This document shows positions 33,551-42,229 of a stretch of DNA of 49,347 nt, one piece after another (positions within the stretch are counted from its first letter, which is position 1; every line of letters starts with the position of its first letter). Location of the stretch: contig NZ_JAAQWN010000016.1 of NCBI RefSeq assembly GCF_012985465.1, forward strand, positions 1-49,347, read 5' to 3'. A program made the translations under genes and the position numbers. Source of the stretch: Pseudomonas sp. WS 5079 (lineage in GTDB: Bacteria; Pseudomonadota; Gammaproteobacteria; Pseudomonadales; Pseudomonadaceae). The notes below the pieces were generated by a model. That model did no database searches. It saw only the letters and a list, made by a program, of their open reading frames with translations, and was not told the origin of the DNA.

Positions 33551-34702
33551 ATGAGCACTGAATTTTTCTGGCGCCTGCCGCTGGGCACCGATGGTCCGCA
33601 GTTGACCACTGACAAACACAACCGGGGCAATGCGCAATACCGCCCCGGCCATATCGCCCCGGGGCGCTTGCCCAATGGCGAGCCGGACGGTTTCACCTAC
33701 ATCGACTACATCGCCCAGGTGGCCAAGGCCGCCGAGTTGGCCGGCTTCGAAGGGGCATTGCTGCCCACCGGGCCCGAGCCATGGATCGTCGCGGCCGCGC
33801 TGGCCCGGGAAACCCGGCGTATCAAGTTCCTGATTGCCTTCCAGGCCACCTGGACCCTGCCCGCCTACGCCGCGCAGCAAGCAGCAATCCTGCAGAACCT
33901 GAGCCGGGGCCGCCTGGACTGGAACATCATCACCGGTGGCAACCCGGCCAGTCAGCGGGCCAATGGGGATTTCCTCGAACACGACCTGCGCTACAAACGT
34001 ACCGGGGAGTTCCTCGACATCATCCAGGGCCTGTGGGAGCAGGAAAAGTTCTCCTATGACGGTGATATCTACCAGTTGGAAAACGGCGCCCTGCCCCCTG
34101 GCCTGCACCATGAGCGCAAACCGGGGGTGTACTTTTCCGGGTTCTCCGATGCCGCTCTGGACGTGGCCGCCAGGCATGCCGATGTGTACCTCAATTGGGC
34201 CGAGCCCATCGACAAGCTCAAGCCGCATATCGAGCGGGTGCGTGAGTTGGCCGACAAACAGGGGCGCAGCGTGCGCTTCGGCCTGCGGGTCGACCTGTTT
34301 GCCCGGGAGACCGAAGAGCTGGCCTGGAAAGACCTGCGCCGCCAGTTCGACAAACTCGAAGGCCAGGGCAGCGCGCTCGCCAAAGGTTTCACCAACGGTT
34401 CGGATTCGGTGGGTGCGGCGCGCCAGACGGCCTATCACCAGAATGTCGACCGCTTCGACGACCTGATCATCGGCCCCAACCTCTGGGCCGGGTTTGCCAA
34501 GGCCAAGCCGGGGCCCACCGTGGGCCTGGTGGGCAGTCACGAGAACATTGCCGAGCGCCTGGTGGAGTACCGCGACGCCGGGTTCTCGACCTTTATCCTC
34601 GCCGGCAACCCGCACCTGGAAGAGGCCCTGCGCATTGGCCAGGAAGTCTTGCCGCTGGTGCATCGACAGGCCGCCACCCAACCTTTGCGCGCCAGCGCCT
34701 GA
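33551..34702 (+). CDS. FMNH2-dependent luciferase-like monooxygenase (SsuD/DszA type)
   Basis: A 383-residue protein of the bacterial luciferase-like family, close in length to the alkanesulfonate monooxygenase SsuD (about 380). Family features include RIKFLIAFQATWTLP, LSRGRLDWNIITGGNP and the later GSHENIAERLVEYRDAGFSTFIL. Such enzymes use reduced flavin and O2 to cleave C-S bonds in sulfonates or sulfones. AGGAG precedes the ATG; the longer upstream frame is not used. It heads an operon with two DszB-like genes. No flavin reductase is encoded here. The exact substrate is unknown. Confidence 0.85.
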   Translation: MSTEFFWRLPLGTDGPQLTTDKHNRGNAQYRPGHIAPGRLPNGEPDGFTYIDYIAQVAKAAELAGFEGALLPTGPEPWIVAAALARETRRIKFLIAFQATWTLPAYAAQQAAILQNLSRGRLDWNIITGGNPASQRANGDFLEHDLRYKRTGEFLDIIQGLWEQEKFSYDGDIYQLENGALPPGLHHERKPGVYFSGFSDAALDVAARHADVYLNWAEPIDKLKPHIERVRELADKQGRSVRFGLRVDLFARETEELAWKDLRRQFDKLEGQGSALAKGFTNGSDSVGAARQTAYHQNVDRFDDLIIGPNLWAGFAKAKPGPTVGLVGSHENIAERLVEYRDAGFSTFILAGNPHLEEALRIGQEVLPLVHRQAATQPLRASA

Positions 34703-34721
34703 CTGCTGCGGGAGACCCTGA

Positions 34722-35753
34722 ATGAGCCAACACCTCGATACCCTCTGGTACACCCGCTGCCCGGTGCCCACCGGGCTGGGGATTGCCGTGCAAAAAGGCT
34801 GGCTGCAAGAGACCGTCGGCGCCCTGGGCGCCGAGGTGCAGTCGCTGCGCGAGTCCAATGACCAGGCCGTGCGCGAGTCGCACTTTGATCACAGCTTGCG
34901 CAACTCGGTGCGCCATGGCGGCAATATCCCGGCGATCTGGGCCCGTGCCCAGGGCCGCGAGACCCGGGTGATCGGCTTGTCCTGGGCCGATGAAGTGCAA
35001 TTGATCCTGACCCGCCGGGGCAGCGGCATCCAAACGGTCAAGGACCTCAAGGGCCGCACTTTCGGCCTGCCCGACTGGTCCGGCGCGCAGATCGATTTCA
35101 CCCGCGCCCAGGCCTTGCGCGGCCTGGAAAATGCCCTGTCGCTGGAAGGCTTGCAGGTCGGCGATGTGAAGCTGGTGAACTTCCGGTATGGCGGCACCTT
35201 CAGCGACAGCCCGGTGCGCAACATCGCCGGCACGCAGGTCTCTGCACCGCTGGCCGAACGCAACCTGGAGTTGATCGGCCTGCTGCGCGGCGAGGTGGAT
35301 GCGATCTTCCTCAAGGGCGCCAGCGCCGCCCAGCACGCCCATGACTTTGGCCTGCACACGGTGATCGACACCGGTTCGCACCCGGACCCGCTGATCCGCA
35401 GCAACAACGGCACGCCGCGCACCCTGGCGGTGGACCTGAACCTGTTGGACAACCATCTGGATGTGGCCACCGGTATCCTCGATTCGGTATTGCGCGCCGA
35501 GCAATGGGCCCACACCCACCCGCAAGAAACACGGCGCTACCTGGCCCGGGAAACCAACAGCAGCGAATACTGGGTCACCGCCGCCTATGGCGAGGATGCC
35601 CACCTGCGGCTGCATACGGCCCTGGATGAACAGGCGATTGCCGCGCTGCAGGACTTTGTGCAGTTCCTGCACCGCTGGCGCTTTATCCCCAACAGCTTTG
35701 ATGTGCGCGCCTGGATCGATGCGCGGCCCCTCAACCACCTGACATCGTTGTAG
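34722..35753 (+). CDS. DszB-like protein, candidate sulfinate desulfinase (Cys form)
   Basis: A 343-residue protein with a periplasmic-binding-protein fold. Automated annotation would call it an ABC substrate-binding protein, but it has no signal peptide and a stop codon directly precedes the ATG. It keeps what I recall as the catalytic set of the DszB desulfinase: Cys13 (YTRCPVPTG), His54 (ESHFDH) and Arg64 followed by Gly-Gly (RHGGNIPA). In DszB these are Cys27, His60 and Arg70, and the His-to-Arg spacing of ten is the same. It lies 19 bp after the monooxygenase gene. A cytoplasmic sulfinate-cleaving enzyme is therefore likely, releasing sulfite. The stop codon lies within a REP-type hairpin. 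Confidence 0.75.
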   Translation: MSQHLDTLWYTRCPVPTGLGIAVQKGWLQETVGALGAEVQSLRESNDQAVRESHFDHSLRNSVRHGGNIPAIWARAQGRETRVIGLSWADEVQLILTRRGSGIQTVKDLKGRTFGLPDWSGAQIDFTRAQALRGLENALSLEGLQVGDVKLVNFRYGGTFSDSPVRNIAGTQVSAPLAERNLELIGLLRGEVDAIFLKGASAAQHAHDFGLHTVIDTGSHPDPLIRSNNGTPRTLAVDLNLLDNHLDVATGILDSVLRAEQWAHTHPQETRRYLARETNSSEYWVTAAYGEDAHLRLHTALDEQAIAALQDFVQFLHRWRFIPNSFDVRAWIDARPLNHLTSL

Positions 35754-35778
35754 GAGCCCGGCTTGCCGGGTTCCTACA
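35749..35778. repeat. REP hairpin spanning a stop codon
   Basis: TGTAGGAGCCCGG and CCGGGTTCCTACA pair with one mismatch and almost no loop. The TAG stop of the Cys-form DszB-like gene is part of the left arm. Confidence 0.65.
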
Positions 35779-35806
35779 GGGCATAGGGATTTGAACGAAG
35801 ACCTTT

Positions 35807-36865
35807 ATGAGCAAACCACTCGATACTCTCTGGTACACCCACAGCCCGGTGCCCACCGGGCTTGGCATTGCGGTGCAGTCCGGGCGACTGGCCGAAGCCT
35901 TCCAGCCATTTGGCACCAATATCCAATCCCTGCGCGAGTCCACCGAGCGCGAAGTACGCGAAGCCCACTACGACCATCACCTGAAGAACTCGGTGCGCCA
36001 CGGCGGCAATATCCCGGCGATCTGGGCCTACTCCAGCGGGGTCCAGACCCGTGTGCTCGGGCTGTCGTGGAGCGATGAGGTGCAGTTGATCCTGACCACC
36101 GCCGAAAGCGGCGTGAGAAGCGTGCGCGACTTGAAAAACCGGCGCTTCGGCCTGCCCAAGTGGGCCAACGTGCAGATCGACTTCACCCGCGCCCAGGCCC
36201 TGCGCGGCCTGGAAAACGCGCTCAAGCTCGAAGGCCTGAACGTGGCGGATGTGGAGTTGGTGGACTATCCCTACGGCGGCACCTACAGCGACAACCAGAC
36301 CCAGTACGTGTACGGCACCCCGGCCAGCCTCGGGGTGAGCCGCTTCAGCCGGCGCAACAACGAGTTGATCGGCCTGCTGCGCGGCGATATCGATGCGATT
36401 TTCCTCAAGGGCGCCCACGCCGTACACCTGGCCAATGAGTTCGGCTTGCATGTGGTGGTCGATACCGGCTCCCACCCGGACCCGTTGATCCGCAGCAACA
36501 ACGGCACACCGCGTACGCTGACGGTAGATACCCACCTGCTGCACGAGCATTTCGATGCCAGCGTGAAGATTGTCGATACGGTATTGCGCACCGAGCAATG
36601 GGCCTGGGCCAATCCCGACGAGACCCGGCGCTTTCTCGCCCAGGAGCTGAACACCAGCGAGTACTGGGTGACGGCGGCCTATGGCGAGGATGCCCATCGG
36701 CGGCTGCGCACCACCCTGGACTCTCGCTCGATCGAGGCCTTGCAGGACTTCACCGATTTCCTGCATCGCTGGCACTTCATCCCACGGCATTTCGATGTGC
36801 GCGACTGGATCGACTTCAGCGTGCTGGAAAAAGTCATCGGCTCCACCTCCCGCGTCGCAGTCTGA
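35807..36865 (+). CDS. DszB-like protein, Ser form
   Basis: A 352-residue paralogue of the previous gene product, similar over most of its length. The nucleophile position holds Ser13 (YTHSPVPTG) where the partner has Cys13. The His (EAHYDH) and Arg-His-Gly-Gly (RHGGNIPA) are kept. An in-frame stop lies five codons before the ATG, so there is no signal peptide. It may be a binding or regulatory partner, a non-desulfinase, or an enzyme with a different nucleophile. It follows 53 bp after the first copy. Gene duplication is evident. Confidence 0.72.
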   Translation: MSKPLDTLWYTHSPVPTGLGIAVQSGRLAEAFQPFGTNIQSLRESTEREVREAHYDHHLKNSVRHGGNIPAIWAYSSGVQTRVLGLSWSDEVQLILTTAESGVRSVRDLKNRRFGLPKWANVQIDFTRAQALRGLENALKLEGLNVADVELVDYPYGGTYSDNQTQYVYGTPASLGVSRFSRRNNELIGLLRGDIDAIFLKGAHAVHLANEFGLHVVVDTGSHPDPLIRSNNGTPRTLTVDTHLLHEHFDASVKIVDTVLRTEQWAWANPDETRRFLAQELNTSEYWVTAAYGEDAHRRLRTTLDSRSIEALQDFTDFLHRWHFIPRHFDVRDWIDFSVLEKVIGSTSRVAV

Positions 36866-37117
36866 CCCCCTCACAACCTGTAGGAGCCGGCTTGCCGGCG
36901 ATGACGTCCCTGGGTGATGCAGTGCTTTCAAGGGCGCCATCGCCGGCAAGCCGGCTCCTACAGTGTTGGCCACGCAGCACTTTCTGTGCTGCTCCAGCAG
37001 CACTGGCCACGCAGTTTTTGCTGGATCCTCGACAGCCCGGATTCACCGCGTTTAATCACATCCAAACAGAAACTTTTTATCCTTAAATATCAATAACATA
37101 AATACACGTATCGGGAT
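36866..37117. repeat. REP pair and repeated GGCCACGCAG element
   Basis: An inverted REP pair at about 36879-36963 (TGTAGGAGCCGGCTTGCCGG and its complement). It is followed by two copies of TGGCCACGCAG about 40 bases apart, with a CAGCACTTTCTGTGCTGCT hairpin between. One copy, GTGTTGGCCACGCAG, resembles the candidate enhancer at 42034 with a one-base shift. The gap then becomes AT-rich towards the TonB receptor promoter. Confidence 0.6.
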
Positions 37118-37133
37118 TGGCACGATCTCTGCT
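37118..37133 (+). promoter_or_regulatory. Sigma-54 promoter of the first TonB receptor gene
   Basis: TGGCAC-N5-CTGCT, with GG and GC twelve bases apart. One mismatch to TGGCAC-N5-TTGCW. It lies 39 bases before the ATG at 37172. Confidence 0.68.
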
Positions 37134-37171
37134 CTAGCCCCTTCAAAGACACTTTTCCGGGGGAGATTTAC

Positions 37172-39409
37172 ATGCACAAACTTAATCCAATCACCAAGGG
37201 CCTGTGGCTCGCATTGCTGTTCACTGGCAGCGATCACGTGCTGGCAGCCGACACTGAAAACGAGCCGGCACTCAAGACCGTCACCGTCACCGCGCAACAC
37301 CGGGAGCAGACCTTGCAAGAGGTGCCGGTGGCCGTGTCGGCGGTCCAGGGCACCAGCATCGTGGCCGACGGCGTGCGCTCGATGGGCGACATCACCACTT
37401 TCATTCCCAACGCCTCGGCGAAGAACCCCGACGGCGACGGCCGCCCACGCTGGTATATCCGCGGCCTGGGCACCGGCGACACCGGGGCGGCCACGGTGTA
37501 CCCAGTGGGCATTTATGCCGATGACGTTTACCTCAACGCGCCGATTGCCGGCGGCGGCCCGCTGTTTGACCTGGAGCGCATCGAGATCCTGCGCGGGCCC
37601 CAGGGCACCCTGTATGGCAAGAACACCACGGCGGGCGCGGTGAATATCATTTCGAAAAAACCCGCGTTCGACACTGACGGTTTCGGCACCATCGGCTTTG
37701 GCAGCAAGAATGAAAGGATCCTCAGCGGCGCCCTTGGCGGCGCGCTGGTGGACGAAAAACTCGCCGCGCGGATCTCGCTGTACTCCGAGGAGCGCGACGG
37801 CTTCCAGAAAAACCTGGTGGACGATCACACCTACGGCGACGTCAACAAAAAGGCCGTGCGCCTGCAGTTCCTTGCCCAGCTCAACCCGGACCTGGACGCG
37901 CTGCTGAAGATCCACAGCCGCGAGTTCAAGGGCGACGGTTCCAACGGGGCACTGACCCTGGGCCGCTACTACAACGTCGGCTACCAGCGCCCCGAAGGCC
38001 GTAATATCGCGCTCAACGTCAAGGACGATTCCAAGCTCAACCATGACGGCACGTCCCTGACCCTCAATTGGCACCTGGGCGACTACACCCTCACCTCCAT
38101 CAGCGCCTATGACTACATTCGCGGCCAGTCCAGCAGCGATGCCGACTACACGCCCTATGAGGTCAACGGCACGTCCACCAGCGATAACAAATACACCCAG
38201 TATTCCCAGGAAATCCGCCTGGCCTCGCCGCAGCAGGAAACCTTGCGCTGGCTGGCCGGTGCGCACTACTTCCACGAAGACCTGGACAGCAGCGGCGGAC
38301 GTTTCATTGCCCCCGGCCCGACGCCCAATGGCACCGGTTCCAACCAGATCAATGGCGCGACCGACCTGCGGGATCTCAATTACGACCACAAGACCAACAG
38401 CTACGCGCTGTTTGGCAACCTGACCTACGACCTCACCGACAACTTCACCGTGACCGGCGGCCTGCGCTGGACCCAGGAAAAGAAAGACATCGACCTGAAC
38501 CTCACCCAACTGACCCGCAATACCGCCAACGGCCCGCTGGTGCCCTTGGCCGGCAGCGGCACCAATGGCAGCCGCCAGGAGAACAAGACCTGGGAAGCCT
38601 GGACCTACGATGTCACGCCCGAATACCGGATCAATGACAACGTACGAGTGTTCTTTCGCTATGCCCACGGCTTCCGTTCCGGTGGTTTCAACACCGGGCT
38701 GTCCACCAGCCTGGCGCAGTTGACCACGGTGGACCCGGAACAACTCGACGCCTATGAGTTCGGGGTCAAGTCCGAGTGGTTCAACCGCCGCCTGACCGCC
38801 AACGCGAACATTTTCTACTACGACTATTCGGATATTCAGGTCAACCTGCTGACAGTCAACAACGGCGTGCTGACCACGGCCCTGACCAATGGCGCCAAAG
38901 GCAAGGTCAAGGGCGCCGAGCTGGAACTGGAAGGCCAGCCCACCGACTCCCTGCACCTGCGGGCGGCGGTGTCGTTCCTCGATACCGAATACACCGACTT
39001 CAAGAACACCAACCCCAACACCGGCGCGGTCACCGGTGACTACAGCGGCAACAGCTTTGTGCGCTCGCCGCGCAATGTGGTGTCGGTGGGTGGCGACTAC
39101 ACCATCGCGCTGCAGATCGGCGGCAAGTTGGTGGCCGGGGCCGACGCCAGTTTCCGCGACAAGGAATACTTCCTCGCCGACCGCCAGAGCAGCGCCGACA
39201 AGACCCTCAGCCAACCCCACTACACCCTGGTCAATAGCCGCCTGAGCTGGTACAGCGCCGATGAAAAACTCAGCGTCACCGGCTTCGTCAACAACCTCAC
39301 TGACCGCCGCTACCAGGTGCATGGCCGGCCAAACGGTGGACTGGGGCAGTACGTGATCACCTACGGCGACCCACGCACCGTGGGCGTGAGCGTGACCAGC
39401 CGTTTCTAA
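37172..39409 (+). CDS. TonB-dependent outer-membrane receptor
   Basis: A 745-residue receptor with a signal peptide (LWLALLFTGSDHVLA), a TonB-box-like start (LKTVTVTAQHR), a plug domain (RWYIRGLGTG, LERIEILRGPQGTLYGKNT) and a beta-barrel that ends in SRF, the aromatic C-terminus needed for outer-membrane assembly. GGGGAG precedes the ATG. It should import a substrate too large or dilute for porins. Position between the desulfurisation genes and an ABC importer suggests an organosulfur ligand, such as a sulfonate or sulfate ester, rather than a siderophore. The ligand is not readable. Confidence 0.87.
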   Translation: MHKLNPITKGLWLALLFTGSDHVLAADTENEPALKTVTVTAQHREQTLQEVPVAVSAVQGTSIVADGVRSMGDITTFIPNASAKNPDGDGRPRWYIRGLGTGDTGAATVYPVGIYADDVYLNAPIAGGGPLFDLERIEILRGPQGTLYGKNTTAGAVNIISKKPAFDTDGFGTIGFGSKNERILSGALGGALVDEKLAARISLYSEERDGFQKNLVDDHTYGDVNKKAVRLQFLAQLNPDLDALLKIHSREFKGDGSNGALTLGRYYNVGYQRPEGRNIALNVKDDSKLNHDGTSLTLNWHLGDYTLTSISAYDYIRGQSSSDADYTPYEVNGTSTSDNKYTQYSQEIRLASPQQETLRWLAGAHYFHEDLDSSGGRFIAPGPTPNGTGSNQINGATDLRDLNYDHKTNSYALFGNLTYDLTDNFTVTGGLRWTQEKKDIDLNLTQLTRNTANGPLVPLAGSGTNGSRQENKTWEAWTYDVTPEYRINDNVRVFFRYAHGFRSGGFNTGLSTSLAQLTTVDPEQLDAYEFGVKSEWFNRRLTANANIFYYDYSDIQVNLLTVNNGVLTTALTNGAKGKVKGAELELEGQPTDSLHLRAAVSFLDTEYTDFKNTNPNTGAVTGDYSGNSFVRSPRNVVSVGGDYTIALQIGGKLVAGADASFRDKEYFLADRQSSADKTLSQPHYTLVNSRLSWYSADEKLSVTGFVNNLTDRRYQVHGRPNGGLGQYVITYGDPRTVGVSVTSRF

Positions 39410-39443
39410 GCCCAAGCCCCTCTCCCAAACAACACAGACCCAC

Positions 39444-39512
39444 TGTAGGAGCCAGGCTTGCCTGCGATAGCGTCCTTGAGCTCGCCATCGCAGGCTTGCC
39501 GGGCTCCTACAG
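39444..39512. repeat. REP pair between the TonB receptor genes
   Basis: TGTAGGAGCCAGGCTTGCCT faces AGGCTTGCCGGGCTCCTACA with a short spacer. The right arm carries its own irregularity, so the pair is imperfect. Confidence 0.7.
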
Positions 39513-39561
39513 GTGATCTGCATTGTTTGGAGGGCCAGCCTTGTTTGAAAGGAATACGTTT

Positions 39562-42024
39562 ATGTTCCAGCACACTCCACTGGCCGGCGCCATCGCGCTG
39601 GTCCTGGGCAGCCTTGCCGTGCCCGCCATAGCCGCACCAATCCAACCCACGGCCAAGACCGACCACCTCGACACCGTGGTGGTACTGGGAACCCGCCGCA
39701 GCGACCTGACCGCCCTGCAAAGCGCCGCGCCGGTGGATGTGCTGTCCGGCGAGCAACTGCAAGAGACCGGCGCCAGCGACCTGTCTGGCGCGCTGACCGC
39801 CCTGTCGCCGTCGTTCAATTTCCCGCAGTCACCCCAGGGTGCCTTCGCCGGCTCTATCGCCCAAGGCGCATCGCTGCGCGGCCTGGCGTCGGACCAGGTG
39901 CTGGTGCTGGTCAACGGCAAGCGCCGCCACAGCAGCGCCAATATCACCCGCCAAAGCCTGGTCAATGGCCGGGGCGCAGCGGCGGTGGATTTGAGCCTGA
40001 TCCCCCTGAGTGCGATCCAGCGCGTGGAGATCCTGCGTGACGGCGCGGCGGCGCAATACGGCTCGGATGCCATCGCCGGGGTGATCAATATCGTGCTCAA
40101 GGAAAACGACGACGGCGGCAACGTCGGCTACCGTTTTGGCGGCTATGACAAGGGCGATGGTATCCAGCGCAAACTCAGCGGCTGGAAAGGCTTCAGCCTG
40201 CCCAACGACGGTTTCCTGACCCTGAGCTTCGACGCCGGCAGCCAGGATCCGGCCAGCGACACCAACCCCGACAACCGGATCTTCTACCAAGGCTCCACCA
40301 GCATCAACACGCCCCGGGAACAGAACAACCGCTACCGCACCTGGCGCTGGGGCTCGGGCAATGTCTCCGACCAGTACAACTTCGTGGCCAACAGTGAGAT
40401 CGGCGTCGGCGACGGCCTGACCGCCTATGGGTTTGCCACCTACGCCCACAAGAACACCGACGCCGAAGGTTTCTTCGACCCGCCGACCACCCTGCGCAGC
40501 AACTACGGCAGTACCGCGTTGCAGCGTTACCCCGACGGGCGCCTTCCGGTGACGCGCTACAGCCTGCAGGACTATGCGGTGACCGGCGGCCTGCGCTACG
40601 AGCACGAGCAACTGGGCAAGTTCGACCTGGCGCTGAACCACGGTAACAACACGCTCGAATCCACCGATCGCAATGCGATCAACCCCAGTTGGGGCACCAA
40701 CAGCCCGTCGAATATTTACACCGGCCAGCGCGAAAACGAGCAGACCAACCTGACCCTGGACTGGGTGCGCGACTTCCCCACCGACCTGCTGTTCAAGCCG
40801 CTGACGCTGTCCGCCGGCCTGGCCTGGCGCAAGGAGAACTACCAACTGAGTGCCGGTGATGCGGCGGGCTGGCAGAACGGGCCGCTGTTCAACACGGTCG
40901 ACCCGATCACCGGGCGCCGCATCCCTGGGTATTACTCGGGCATCACCCAGGTCGATGCCGCGTCCCTGGAGCGCAAGGTGCTGGGCGCCTATATCGATGT
41001 CGAAGGTCAGGTCACCGAGAAATTCCAGGCCGGGGTGGCAGTGCGTACCGAGCACTATTCGGACTTCGGCGACACCACCAACGGCAAGCTGTCGCTGCGC
41101 TACGACTTCACCCCACAGATCGCCGCGCGCGCCACCGCCAGCACCGGCTACCGCGCGCCGTCGCTGGTGCAGAGCGGCATGTCGTCGTTCAGCGTGCAGG
41201 TGGTGGAACAGCCGCCCGGCAGCGGCAACTATGTGGAAGTGCAGCAACGCACCCTGCGTGCCGACAGCCAGGAAGCGCGGTTGCTGGGCGGCAAGGCACT
41301 CAAGCCCGAGGAGTCCACCAACTACTCCCTGGGCCTGGTATGGCGCCCGCTGGACAACGCCTCGGTGACGGTGGATGCGTACCGGATCAATATCGACAAC
41401 CGCATCACCCTCTCCGACCAACTGCCGTCTGCGGTGGTCACGCCGATTTTTGCCGGCACGCCCTACGCCAATATCCAGAGCGCGGCGTTCTACACCAACG
41501 TCGCCGATACGCGCACCGATGGCATCGAGCTGACCGGCAACTATCAGTGGAACCTGCAGCAATGGGGGCGCCTGAACCTGAGCAGCGGCTTTGCGAAGAA
41601 CCGCACCACAATCACGGCGTTGCGCGACGTGGGCAATATCAAGGGATCGCAGATTGTCGGGCGCAACACCCAGGGCCTGATCGAAGAAGGCACGCCAGAA
41701 ACCAAACTGACCCTGAGCGCCAACTGGCTGTATGAGAACTGGGGCCTGACGGTTGCCCAACGCCGCTATGGCCAATGGATCAGCCGCAATGCCACCAACC
41801 CCAGCCTGGACCAGACCTACAGCCCGCAGTGGGTCACGGACGTGGACCTGTCGTACACCTTCGACAAGGGCCTGAAGGTCTCGGTAGGCGCGATCAACCT
41901 GTTCGACAGCCACCCGGACAAGGCCGATGGCGCGCAGTTGTACGGCGTGCCGATCTACTCGATCACCAGCCCAGAAGGTGCCCAGGGCGCGTTCTACTAC
42001 ACCAGCGTGAGTTACGACTTCTAG
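39562..42024 (+). CDS. Second TonB-dependent outer-membrane receptor
   Basis: An 820-residue receptor with a signal peptide (GAIALVLGSLAVPAIA), TonB box near DTVVVLGTRR, plug domain (LVLVNGKRRHSS, IQRVEILRDGAAAQYGSDAI) and a barrel ending in SYDF. The ATG at 39562 has AAGGA eight bases before it. It is not closely similar to the first receptor and the plug loops differ, so the two probably take different ligands of one class. No promoter of its own was recognised in the 150 bp gap, so it may be read through from the first receptor gene. Confidence 0.86.
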   Translation: MFQHTPLAGAIALVLGSLAVPAIAAPIQPTAKTDHLDTVVVLGTRRSDLTALQSAAPVDVLSGEQLQETGASDLSGALTALSPSFNFPQSPQGAFAGSIAQGASLRGLASDQVLVLVNGKRRHSSANITRQSLVNGRGAAAVDLSLIPLSAIQRVEILRDGAAAQYGSDAIAGVINIVLKENDDGGNVGYRFGGYDKGDGIQRKLSGWKGFSLPNDGFLTLSFDAGSQDPASDTNPDNRIFYQGSTSINTPREQNNRYRTWRWGSGNVSDQYNFVANSEIGVGDGLTAYGFATYAHKNTDAEGFFDPPTTLRSNYGSTALQRYPDGRLPVTRYSLQDYAVTGGLRYEHEQLGKFDLALNHGNNTLESTDRNAINPSWGTNSPSNIYTGQRENEQTNLTLDWVRDFPTDLLFKPLTLSAGLAWRKENYQLSAGDAAGWQNGPLFNTVDPITGRRIPGYYSGITQVDAASLERKVLGAYIDVEGQVTEKFQAGVAVRTEHYSDFGDTTNGKLSLRYDFTPQIAARATASTGYRAPSLVQSGMSSFSVQVVEQPPGSGNYVEVQQRTLRADSQEARLLGGKALKPEESTNYSLGLVWRPLDNASVTVDAYRINIDNRITLSDQLPSAVVTPIFAGTPYANIQSAAFYTNVADTRTDGIELTGNYQWNLQQWGRLNLSSGFAKNRTTITALRDVGNIKGSQIVGRNTQGLIEEGTPETKLTLSANWLYENWGLTVAQRRYGQWISRNATNPSLDQTYSPQWVTDVDLSYTFDKGLKVSVGAINLFDSHPDKADGAQLYGVPIYSITSPEGAQGAFYYTSVSYDF

Positions 42025-42033
42025 ACGCGACTG

Positions 42034-42162
42034 CTGAACGGGTGTTGCCACAGCAGCACCCAACCACCATTTCCCCCTGTCGGAGCCGGCTTGCCGGCGA
42101 TTGCGGCCTCATGCCCTGCGCATGGCAGAAGGGCGCCATCGCCGGCAAGCCGGGCTCCTACA
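42034..42162. repeat. Candidate enhancer followed by a REP pair
   Basis: 42034-42053 is the second copy of the CTGNNCNGGTGTTGCYACAG element, and CTGCTG/CAGCAG flanks it as a dyad. A REP pair follows at about 42079-42162. The REP lengthens the distance to the sigma-54 promoter to about 125 bp. Confidence 0.5.
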
Positions 42163-42177
42163 GGGTTTACGGGTTTA

Positions 42178-42193
42178 TGGCACATGTCTTGCG
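42178..42193 (+). promoter_or_regulatory. Sigma-54 promoter of the ABC importer operon
   Basis: TGGCAC-N5-TTGCG, with GG and GC twelve bases apart; ten of the eleven consensus positions match. It lies 37 bases before the ATG at 42230. Confidence 0.72.
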
Positions 42194-42229
42194 ATGGTGG
42201 CTGGGTACTTCGCTGAAATAAGACCTGCC

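Noticed and set aside
37052..39523. An 823-codon leftward frame opposite the first TonB receptor
   Set aside because: Shadow of the receptor gene: Val/Gly/Ala-rich with no domain, and the receptor has a signal peptide, plug and barrel.
39410..39561. A sigma-54 promoter for the second TonB receptor
   Set aside because: TGGAGG near 39530 has no GC at the required twelve-base spacing.
39829..42063. A 744-codon leftward frame opposite the second TonB receptor
   Set aside because: Shadow of the receptor gene; no recognisable domain or ribosome site.
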